11,635 nucleotides of DNA from Candidatus Rifleibacteriota bacterium (GTDB lineage: Bacteria > UBP17 > UBA6191 > JACPRK01), in NCBI GenBank assembly GCA_016213865.1, contig JACQZL010000087.1, positions 1-11,635 on the forward strand, given 5' to 3'. Below, one piece after another: positions 6,763-11,635 of the stretch (positions within the stretch are counted from its first letter, which is position 1; each line of letters starts with the position of its first letter). The notes below the pieces were generated by a model. It saw only the letters and a list, made by a program, of their open reading frames with translations. It did not search any database and was not told the DNA's origin. The position numbers and the translations under genes were made by a program.

Positions 6763-7917
6763 TCAGCGGCCCAGGCCGTGCAGTGGATTGAACGGAGCGG
6801 GTTGTTCCTGCCCGGAGGCAGCCGTTCCTGTCTTCGGGCCCTCCGGCGGCCTGGACTGGGCGGCGCCCGGAGGCGAGAGAAGCTCCGCCGGCGGTAGGGC
6901 CGCTCCGTTGAGGAAGCCGTTGAGGGCTTGCACGGAGACTCCCAGGGCAGCCGAGAGGCTCGCGGCTCCCTCGAAGCCGGCGAACCGGGTGGTCAGCTCG
7001 CGCCGCTCGGCTTCCGAGAGCGTGCGGCGCCGCAGGTTGGTGCCATCGAGCATCGCGGCCTGCGACGGGGACAGCACGACCTCCTGGAGACCGTGGCTCG
7101 CCTTGACGCGGCCCTCCAGCAACTGCACTTCGCAGTGGGAACAGTCAGCGGCGAAGCGGGTCCCCATCACGCGGACCTGGAACGAGCACAACTCCAGCTC
7201 GAAGCCGCTGCCCGTGCGCGAGACAGCGGCCAGAGCGCTCCCGCTTAGCAGTTGCAGCCTTCGGGGACCGAGCCGGGCACGGGCCGCTCGCTCCAGGCTG
7301 ACCCGGGTTCCGTCGGCCCAAGCGAGGGTGGCCTTGCCGGCGGCCCCGTGCAGGACGACCTCGTCGCCGTTCGAGAAGGGCACCTTTGCGGCCCCCGGAA
7401 CGCGCCTGCCGGCGACGGAGACCTCGCCCGCGAGAGCGGCGATCGTGCCCAGAGGGGCAACCGGCGCCACGGCGGGGACCTGCGCGGGCGCTGGCGCAGG
7501 CCGGGTCGGGGGACGGACCGCGACGGTCATGGGCCGAGCAGGCGGGCGCTGCTCCGGATCGCCGTTCGGGCCGATGCCGCGTGGCCACAGCAAGAGGACG
7601 ACCGCGGCCATCGCCGGCACGGCCGCCAGGCCCCACGCCCGGGCGGGCGTAAACGAGGCCACGAGCCGCGCCCAGAACGACCGCCGGTCCGGGCTGGGCA
7701 GCCCCCTGACCAGGGCCATGATCTGCCGGGAACGCCTCTCGGGGAACGGTTCCAGGGGCACGGCAGCCAACGCCCGGGCCGCGACCAGGGCGGCCTCACG
7801 GTACTCGCGGCAAGCGCCGCAAGCGGCCACGTGGTCGGTGACGTCCCGGGTCCCGGAAGCGTCCAGCTTGCCGCCGACTTCCAGCTCCACCAGGTCGCGG
7901 ATTCTCGTACAGTCCAT
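6763..7917 (-). CDS. Membrane anti-sigma factor: zf-HC2 + TM + FecR domain
   Basis: A 384-aa single-pass inner-membrane regulator. The cytoplasmic N-terminus carries an anti-sigma zinc finger of the HC2 type: Cys3, then His29-x3-Cys33-x2-Cys36 (HVAACGACREY). One membrane segment spans about 95-112 (WGLAAVPAMAAVVLLLWP). A Pro/Ala-rich linker (123-156) leads to a periplasmic FecR-type domain at about 157-290, recognisable by GEVSVAG, the GDEVVLHGAAGKATLAWADG block and MGTRFAADCSHCEVQLLEGR. The last ~90 residues are unassigned and end in a Pro/Gly-rich tail. A good Shine-Dalgarno (GAGG, 7924-7927 on the minus strand, 6 nt before ATG) supports the start. It lies 95 bp downstream of the ECF sigma gene, which it should bind and hold inactive until an envelope signal arrives. 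Oddity: Cys244 and a CxxC (Cys259, Cys262) lie in the periplasmic part and could form disulfides. FecR proper works with TonB receptors, but no such receptor is in the window. Confidence 0.88.
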   Translation of the reverse strand: MDCTRIRDLVELEVGGKLDASGTRDVTDHVAACGACREYREAALVAARALAAVPLEPFPERRSRQIMALVRGLPSPDRRSFWARLVASFTPARAWGLAAVPAMAAVVLLLWPRGIGPNGDPEQRPPARPMTVAVRPPTRPAPAPAQVPAVAPVAPLGTIAALAGEVSVAGRRVPGAAKVPFSNGDEVVLHGAAGKATLAWADGTRVSLERAARARLGPRRLQLLSGSALAAVSRTGSGFELELCSFQVRVMGTRFAADCSHCEVQLLEGRVKASHGLQEVVLSPSQAAMLDGTNLRRRTLSEAERRELTTRFAGFEGAASLSAALGVSVQALNGFLNGAALPPAELLSPPGAAQSRPPEGPKTGTAASGQEQPAPFNPLHGLGR

Positions 7918-7923
7918 CGGACA

Positions 7924-7927
7924 CCTC
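7924..7927 (-). promoter_or_regulatory. Ribosome binding site of the anti-sigma gene
   Basis: GAGG on the minus strand, 6 nt before the ATG at 7917. It gives the anti-sigma gene its own translation signal, which fits the 95-bp gap after the sigma gene. The nearby downstream genes instead follow gaps of 13 and 4 bp. Confidence 0.6.
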
Positions 7928-8012
7928 GTCGTCGTGGGCAGGTTCAGGACCCTCGAGGGAGAGGGCTCCTTCCCAGACTATGCCGCCAGGAGAGCGAAGT
8001 TTTGGCGCGGGC

Positions 8013-8588
8013 CTACCTCCCCGGGTCGACCAGCGACAGCCTCTCCAGTTGCTCGCGGAGCTGCTTGCGTCCCAGGTGGATGTTTGTCTTGACGGTGCCG
8101 AGGTTCATCGAGAGCGCGTCGGAGATCTCCTGGTAGGTCCTCTCCAACATATGCCGGAGGACCAGGACGGTTCGGTACTTCTCCGGCAGACTGTCGAGGC
8201 ATCGAAGGACCTCCCGCTCCAGCTCCTTGAGCTCGGCGCGCCGGGCGGTGTCGCAATCCGCGGCCGGGGTCCCCTGCTCCTCGATCGTATCGCTCGCCAC
8301 CTCCCGCCGCTTGAGCCCCCGCAGCCTGTAGAGCGCCTGGTTACGCGCAATCCCCAAGATCCAGGCGACGAACGGCCGTTGGGGATCGTAGTCGGCCAGG
8401 TGGGTGTAGGCGTTGAGAAAGGCCTCCTGCGTGATGTCCTGCGCTTCCTCGCGCTGATGGACGATGCGCAAGACCAGGTTATAGACCATCGTCTCGTAGC
8501 GAGAGAGGAGCTGCGAGAAGGCATCGGCGTCGCCGGCGAGACATGCATCGACCCAGCGGCGATCGTCGGATGGATCTGCGCCGCGCAT
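8013..8588 (-). CDS. ECF-type RNA polymerase sigma factor (RpoE-like)
   Basis: A 191-aa group 4 sigma factor of typical length. Region 2 spans about 24-91: FSQLLSRYETMVYNLVLRIV, then EEAQDITQEAFLNAY for core binding, then PFVAWILGIARNQALYRLR for -10 recognition. Region 4 spans about 130-182: LDSLPEKYRTVLVLRHMLE followed by the helix-turn-helix TYQEISDALSMNLGTVKTNI and HLGRKQLREQL for -35 binding. There is no long C-terminal extension. The start is ATG at 8588; the ribosome site is weak. It heads a run of four same-strand genes, and the second gene is its likely anti-sigma factor. ECF factors usually activate their own promoter; that promoter should lie in 8589-8882, but no convincing -35/-10 pair could be picked by eye. 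The period-8 repeat at 8634-8705 lies just upstream. Confidence 0.95.
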   Translation of the reverse strand: MRGADPSDDRRWVDACLAGDADAFSQLLSRYETMVYNLVLRIVHQREEAQDITQEAFLNAYTHLADYDPQRPFVAWILGIARNQALYRLRGLKRREVASDTIEEQGTPAADCDTARRAELKELEREVLRCLDSLPEKYRTVLVLRHMLERTYQEISDALSMNLGTVKTNIHLGRKQLREQLERLSLVDPGR

Positions 8589-8633
8589 GCGATCCGGATT
8601 CTACTCGGTCGGGGCGGCTGGCTGTAGGGGGCT

Positions 8634-8705
8634 GAGTGGCTGAGTGGCTGGGTGGCTGCAAGGCTGCATGGACGCATGGAGCCATTGATGCGTGGATGTG
8701 GGCTG
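8634..8705. repeat. Degenerate period-8 tandem repeat
   Basis: Octamers in register: GAGTGGCT, GAGTGGCT, GGGTGGCT, GCAAGGCT, GCATGGAC and GCATGGAG (8634-8681), then the weaker CCATTGAT, GCGTGGAT and GTGGGCTG to 8705. The array begins 45 bp upstream of the sigma-factor start, inside the 294-bp divergent intergenic region 8589-8882. Apart from this array, the heptamer array at 8741-8768 and a small GGAGC/GCTCC hairpin at 8814-8826, that region shows no gene. The array could be a regulator-binding array, or slipped-strand expansion without function. Confidence 0.7.
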
Positions 8706-8740
8706 CGGACCGGGACCGCGAGCGTCAGCGAGCGGCCTGA

Positions 8741-8768
8741 CACCTGGCACCTGACACCTGACACCTGG
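8741..8768 (+). repeat. CACCTGR heptamer tandem repeat
   Basis: Four perfect-register heptamers, CACCTGG-CACCTGA-CACCTGA-CACCTGG, preceded by a partial unit CCTGA (8736-8740) and followed by CAC. The array ends 114 nt upstream of the start of the 8883 gene. The same CACCTG core, in the same orientation relative to the gene, lies upstream of the 10442-11491 gene at 11574-11590. The period is too short for CRISPR and no spacers are present. Confidence 0.8.
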
Positions 8769-8882
8769 CACGTCCCCCTGCAACAACCGCCTGTGCGCCA
8801 CGTAGTCGGGTTCGGAGCGTTGCTCCTGATGGTCGCCGTTCGTTCCATGACGACCGCGTAACCCGAACTCCGGAGAACTTCG

Positions 8883-10085
8883 ATGGGCCTTGATTGGAGA
8901 CCTGCGCGCCGGCTGTTGGCAGCGTTCCTGATCGTTGCTCTCGCTTCGACCTGGGCCGCTCCGGCCGTGCTGGCCGCGCAGCCCGCCAGTCAGACGGGCC
9001 TCACCCATGCGCTCTCGGGCAAGCTGTACCAGGCCTTCGAGAAGGCGGCGCGGGCCGTGGTCGCTCGCGCCGATCGTGCCGAGAACCTCGACGCCGAGGT
9101 CCGCAGCCTCTTCCGGGACCGGGCGGACCGGGTCTTCCTCGATGTGGGCGGAAAGGCCCGGATTGACCTCGACCGCGCCCCTGCCTTCGTGCGAGAGAAG
9201 CTCCTCAAGGCCAAGGGATACCACCTCGAGACCAACGGGTGCATCGCCATCGACTTCATGCTCTCGGACGTCCGTCAGGCGGCCGGCCAGAAGTGCGAGG
9301 TCGACTTCGAGATGGACGTGGTGCTGCTGCTCCACCCGTTCCTGGGGCAGATATCCCGGACGGCTGCATCCACGCTGGGCGTCCTGACGCTGGACCTGGT
9401 GGCGGGGCGCCTCATCGATTGCCTCGAGAAGCTGGATGTCGAGAACCTGGGTACGGCCCTGGCCGCGGGCGTCAAGCACGCCACCAGCTCGATGGCCCAG
9501 CAGGCCGGCGAGGAGACCTACGAGCTCTCGCAGCAATTCAAGGGAGTCTCGGAGGTCCTGCGCAACGGCGTCAGCCCGCTGGGGATCTGCTACTGCGTGG
9601 GTCTGGCCATCGTCAAAGGCGCGGCCAAGTCCGGGCTGAAGTACGCCGGCCTGACGCTCGGAGGTGCCGTCGGAGCCGCGTTGGTCCCGGGGATCGGCGC
9701 CGCCATCGGGACCGTCATCGGGAGTCTCGCCTTTGTCTTGATCGGGCAGGTCGTGGTCAACTACGTGACGGCCGATGTGCCGACCAAGTTCCGGATGTGG
9801 CGCATCGCCAAGGCCCACGGAAAGGGCGACGTCGAGCTGCGCGACCGGATCGCCGACAAGCTCGTGGGCCTGGTGGTCGACGAATCCGAACGCCAGCAGT
9901 TCGGCACCTTCGACCTGATCGTCGGCGCGCTCCAGGCGCGCAAGGCCCAGGGCGAGAGCCTCGAGCCGTTTGCGGGGCTGGTCAAGGAGATCCAGTCCCG
10001 GCTGCAGTTCCTGGTCCTTCAGCAGGAGGACTGGAACGCCTCGCGCAAGTACTACCAGCTCAAGCAGGTTGTCGATCCGCAGTGA
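8883..10085 (+). CDS. Exported glycine-zipper hairpin protein, unrecognised family
   Basis: A 400-aa protein I do not recognise. The N-terminus (1-32) is a classic Sec signal: MGLDWRPARR, then the hydrophobic LLAAFLIVALASTWAAPAVL, with signal peptidase I sites after Ala31 or Ala32. The start is supported by GGAG at 8872-8875, 7 nt before ATG. The mature part is mixed alpha/beta to about 160. A helical segment follows (about 168-230). Then comes a hydrophobic block at 257-291 with GGAVGAALVPGIGAAIGTVI, a GxxxGxxxG zipper (Gly272, 276, 280) and a Pro turn at 269, the form seen in membrane-inserting hairpins. The C-terminal ~100 residues are charged and helical. Four Cys lie in the exported part before the block (Cys120, around 138, and a CYC pair near 238), among others. 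It faces the 10442-11491 gene, which has a similar layout, and is divergent from the sigma operon. Possible roles are an envelope channel, pore or scaffold; no function is claimed. Confidence 0.85.
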   Translation: MGLDWRPARRLLAAFLIVALASTWAAPAVLAAQPASQTGLTHALSGKLYQAFEKAARAVVARADRAENLDAEVRSLFRDRADRVFLDVGGKARIDLDRAPAFVREKLLKAKGYHLETNGCIAIDFMLSDVRQAAGQKCEVDFEMDVVLLLHPFLGQISRTAASTLGVLTLDLVAGRLIDCLEKLDVENLGTALAAGVKHATSSMAQQAGEETYELSQQFKGVSEVLRNGVSPLGICYCVGLAIVKGAAKSGLKYAGLTLGGAVGAALVPGIGAAIGTVIGSLAFVLIGQVVVNYVTADVPTKFRMWRIAKAHGKGDVELRDRIADKLVGLVVDESERQQFGTFDLIVGALQARKAQGESLEPFAGLVKEIQSRLQFLVLQQEDWNASRKYYQLKQVVDPQ

Positions 10086-10441
10086 CGCCCGGAATCCGCG
10101 CTCGGGGACTGGGCGTCGGTCCGGTGACTGGATTCACAAGTCTCCAGTCTGCACTCTGTCCGGTGGCGATGACTCCGCATCAGCGCTGAACAGAGGAGGG
10201 TAGAAGCGGCTTCCAGCCGCTTCGAGTGTAACGCAACCGAGCTCGGGCACCGCGGTGTGACTGAAGCGGCAAGATGCCGCTTCTACCTTGTCCACTCGAC
10301 GGGGCTGCTGAAATCATGGAATACGCCCAGGCCACCAGAGCACTTCGCCGTCCTGTGTCGTTCAGTTGGGCCGAACTCCGGAACTGAGAGACAGAAGGCA
10401 GAAGAGCCCAAACCCAAAGCCGGGGGCGTCGGTGGGTTGGC
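10086..10441. other. Gene-free 356-bp junction between convergent genes
   Basis: No protein-coding gene is supported. Contents in order: a 7-bp stem GACGCCC/GGGCGTC (10084-10090 and 10111-10117, loop of 20) starting in the stop codon of the upstream gene; the inverted REP-like pair at 10197-10289; two adjacent 10-bp perfect palindromes inside that pair (CCGAGCTCGG 10237-10246, CACCGCGGTG 10248-10257); then about 150 bp of plain sequence to the stop of the minus-strand gene. The hairpins could serve both convergent transcripts as ends, but no T-tracts follow them. Confidence 0.7.
10197..10289. repeat. Inverted pair of REP-like hairpins (BIME-like)
   Basis: The left copy is 10197-10223 (stem GAAGCGGCT/AGCCGCTTC, loop TCC). 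The right copy is 10263-10289 (stem GAAGCGGCA/TGCCGCTTC, loop AGA). They lie in opposite orientation 39 bp apart. Aligned head to head, the copies agree at 23 of 27 positions. Two of the four differences form one compensatory base-pair change (A-T to T-A) at the top of the stem, so the hairpin itself appears to be conserved. The right copy is identical over 27 bases to 43-69. Such head-to-head pairs are the pattern of bacterial interspersed mosaic elements. No REP-associated transposase is in the window. Confidence 0.78.
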
Positions 10442-11491
10442 TCAACGCTGGGCGGCGAGGGCTTCCTGCACCTGCTTGTACGACCTGAGCGTCGTCTCGG
10501 CACCGGCGCGATCGCCCGAGGCGGTGGCGCGGAGGTGGTCGCGGTACAGGCTGTCGCTCAGCTTGCGCAAGTCGGTCGCCTGCAATCCAGCCAGGTTGGT
10601 CGAGGTCTGCGGCGCTTGCGGGGCGGCCGTCGGAGGTGCGGCGGCCACGAGCGAGGCCGTGCCGGTCACCTCGGGTGCCTGCGGGACGGACGGCGGGTGG
10701 ATCTTGTTCTGGAGCCAGGTGGCGAACTTGACGCCCATCGTGCCGCCGATTGCGCCGCCCACGATCGGACCCAGGGTCGGCACGGGCAGGAGCCCGCCCA
10801 GTACCATACCGATGGAGCTGCCGGCCGCCTGACAGAGGAACTCGAGCGGGTTGATGCCGGCGAAGGCACTGCGGCCGTTGATGAGGTTGACGCCCACGCG
10901 CGTGCCCAGCATCGCGCCTGCCAGGAGCGGCAGGTTGCCCATCATCTGGCCGGCAAGGCCAGGAAGCGCGGGCACCGGGACGGCCGTGCCCAGGATGCAG
11001 CCCAGGGTGCCGCCGAGCAGGTTGCCCGCCAGGAACTCCTTGCTGGTCATGCCCTTGATCGAATCGCTCAGGGCGGTGTTGAGGTCCTGCCCCTTGGCGA
11101 CCTTGGTCAGCACGTCGGTCAAGAAGACCGTTGTCAGGTCCTTGACGAGGCCGCTGGAGAAGTCCTGATGGACGGCGCTGGCGGCGGCCTTGAAGTTGCG
11201 GTCCTTGAGGCTGGAGCCGTAGGTGGAAAACCGGTCCAGGCGCTGCTTGCCGTCCAGGTTGAAGAACGGGATGCGCTTGACCGTCTGGATCTGGGCGATG
11301 CCGGCGCCCATGTCGCGATACTCGTTGCCCAGGCTGTCCGAGGTGCGGTAGGTGCCGATCGGGTCGACCTTGACCTGCGCGAAGGCAGACCCGGCCACGA
11401 AAACGGCGACCAGGAGCAGTGCGAGGAGCCGGGCGGCGAATCGAGAGTTCATGCTGGGGGAGAGCGGTTGGAAGGCGTTCCGGGTGACCAT
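10442..11491 (-). CDS. Exported protein with duplicated glycine-zipper hairpin, unrecognised family
   Basis: A 349-aa protein I do not recognise. The start at ATG 11491 is chosen because AGGAAG lies just upstream (11496-11501); ATG 11452 (Met14, MNSRFAARLL) lacks a ribosome site but would give a shorter, more standard signal peptide. The signal is the hydrophobic LLALLLVAVFVAGSAFA, with cleavage after AFA near residue 38. Residues 40-150 are mostly helical and charged. Two similar hydrophobic units follow: 152-201 and 217-254. Each begins EFL and contains G-x3-LG, a PVPxL turn and a later GA-x(1-2)-GT-x-GV type block (for example LGCILGTAVPVPAL and IGMVLGGLLPVPTL). A Pro/Ala-rich linker (266-298) leads to a short charged C-terminal helix. 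The glycine pattern resembles glycine-zipper membrane proteins. It is convergent with the 8883 gene, which has a related layout. Function unknown. Confidence 0.84.
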   Translation of the reverse strand: MVTRNAFQPLSPSMNSRFAARLLALLLVAVFVAGSAFAQVKVDPIGTYRTSDSLGNEYRDMGAGIAQIQTVKRIPFFNLDGKQRLDRFSTYGSSLKDRNFKAAASAVHQDFSSGLVKDLTTVFLTDVLTKVAKGQDLNTALSDSIKGMTSKEFLAGNLLGGTLGCILGTAVPVPALPGLAGQMMGNLPLLAGAMLGTRVGVNLINGRSAFAGINPLEFLCQAAGSSIGMVLGGLLPVPTLGPIVGGAIGGTMGVKFATWLQNKIHPPSVPQAPEVTGTASLVAAAPPTAAPQAPQTSTNLAGLQATDLRKLSDSLYRDHLRATASGDRAGAETTLRSYKQVQEALAAQR

Positions 11492-11495
11492 ACTA

Positions 11496-11501
11496 CTTCC
11501 T
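11496..11501 (-). promoter_or_regulatory. Ribosome binding site deciding the start of the 11491 gene
   Basis: AGGAAG on the minus strand, with AGGA ending 6 nt before ATG 11491. The competing ATG at 11452 is preceded by a pyrimidine-rich run (CTCTCCCCCAGC) without a Shine-Dalgarno match. An ATG further upstream at 11593 would lie beyond the tandem repeats' edge and add an unlikely 34-residue stretch with Cys and His. Confidence 0.6.
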
Positions 11502-11573
11502 ACTACGCCGCAGGCGGCCCGAGGTTTTGGAAAAGTTGCATGATCTGCTTCCTGAGAATCGGAGTACGTCCAG

Positions 11574-11617
11574 AGGTGACAGGTGACAGGCAACCGGTAG
11601 CCAGTAGCCAGTAGCCG
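11574..11617. repeat. Two adjacent period-7 tandem repeats
   Basis: AGGTGAC-AGGTGAC-AGG (11574-11590; reads CCTGTCACCTGTCACCT on the minus strand) is followed by GTAGCCA-GTAGCCA-GTAGCCG (11597-11617). The first shares the CACCTG core with the heptamers at 8741-8768. The first array begins 82 nt upstream of the chosen start of the minus-strand exported-protein gene. The window ends 18 bp beyond the second array, so it may continue. Nothing else is seen in 11502-11635. Confidence 0.7.
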
Positions 11618-11635
11618 GTGATGCCGGATCGCCGG

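Noticed and set aside
5289..8136. Long plus-strand open frames (428, 434 and 294 aa) opposite the kinase and anti-sigma genes
   Set aside because: Minus-strand genes here carry full FGGY, zf-HC2/FecR and sigma motifs; the plus-strand frames are Arg/Gly/Pro-rich shadows.
6765..8588. Classical iron-siderophore FecI-FecR system
   Set aside because: The FecR domain is present, but no FecA/TonB receptor or iron gene lies in the window, and the anti-sigma N-terminus is the generic zf-HC2 type.
8634..8768. Possible CRISPR array
   Set aside because: Units of 7-8 bp in direct contact, no spacers and no cas genes.
8601..9818. 405-aa minus-strand open frame opposite the first exported-protein gene
   Set aside because: It translates the tandem repeats into repetitive peptide and lies antisense to a gene with a signal peptide and ribosome site.
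10316..10387. 23-codon open frame MEYAQATRALRR... in the convergent junction
   Set aside because: No ribosome site, no hydrophobic or other recognisable feature, and too short to separate from chance.
10535..11614. 359-aa plus-strand open frame opposite the second exported-protein gene
   Set aside because: Antisense shadow; the minus-strand reading has a signal peptide and ordered hydrophobic repeats.

Overview
The window is high-GC DNA, apparently chromosomal, from a Gram-negative-type bacterium that I cannot place. It encodes a type II secretion/type IV pilus-like minor pilin set, an ECF sigma factor with a zinc-finger/FecR-domain anti-sigma factor, and two proteins with Sec signal peptides. 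Its intergenic DNA is rich in short palindromes and 7-8 bp tandem repeats. This mix is common in uncultured environmental lineages such as Planctomycetota and relatives, but no marker gene here proves the phylum. No tRNA, rRNA, CRISPR array, transposase or integrase was seen.

Layout. (1) 1-247: intergenic DNA with REP-like palindromes. (2) 248-3833, plus strand: three overlapping genes in the order of GspI-GspJ-GspK (PilV-PilW-PilX), that is, the minor pseudopilins that cap a pilus or secretion pseudopilus. The K-like member is very large (818 aa). (3) 3834-4123: junction between convergent genes, holding a 97-bp composite palindromic element that includes the widespread 'PVLSLSKG' repeat. 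(4) 8588 down to 4124, minus strand: a compact apparent operon of ECF sigma factor, membrane anti-sigma factor (zf-HC2 + TM + FecR), FGGY sugar/polyol kinase and a soluble PAS histidine kinase. The last three genes are separated by only 13 and 4 bp. (5) 8589-8882: divergent intergenic region with a period-8 and a period-7 tandem repeat. (6) 8883-10085 (+) and 10442-11491 (-): two convergent genes for exported proteins with glycine-zipper hydrophobic hairpins. They are separated by an inverted pair of REP-like hairpins.

How the parts may work together (inference). The sigma/anti-sigma pair probably senses an envelope signal and controls its own operon. Its link to a sugar kinase and an orphan sensor kinase is unusual. 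The two exported glycine-zipper proteins are unrecognised. They share a similar helix-then-glycine-hairpin layout and both carry CACCTGN heptamer repeats upstream in the same orientation relative to the gene. They are the best candidates here for something undescribed, possibly an envelope- or membrane-inserting pair, and possibly regulated by the neighbouring sigma factor. That last point is untested.
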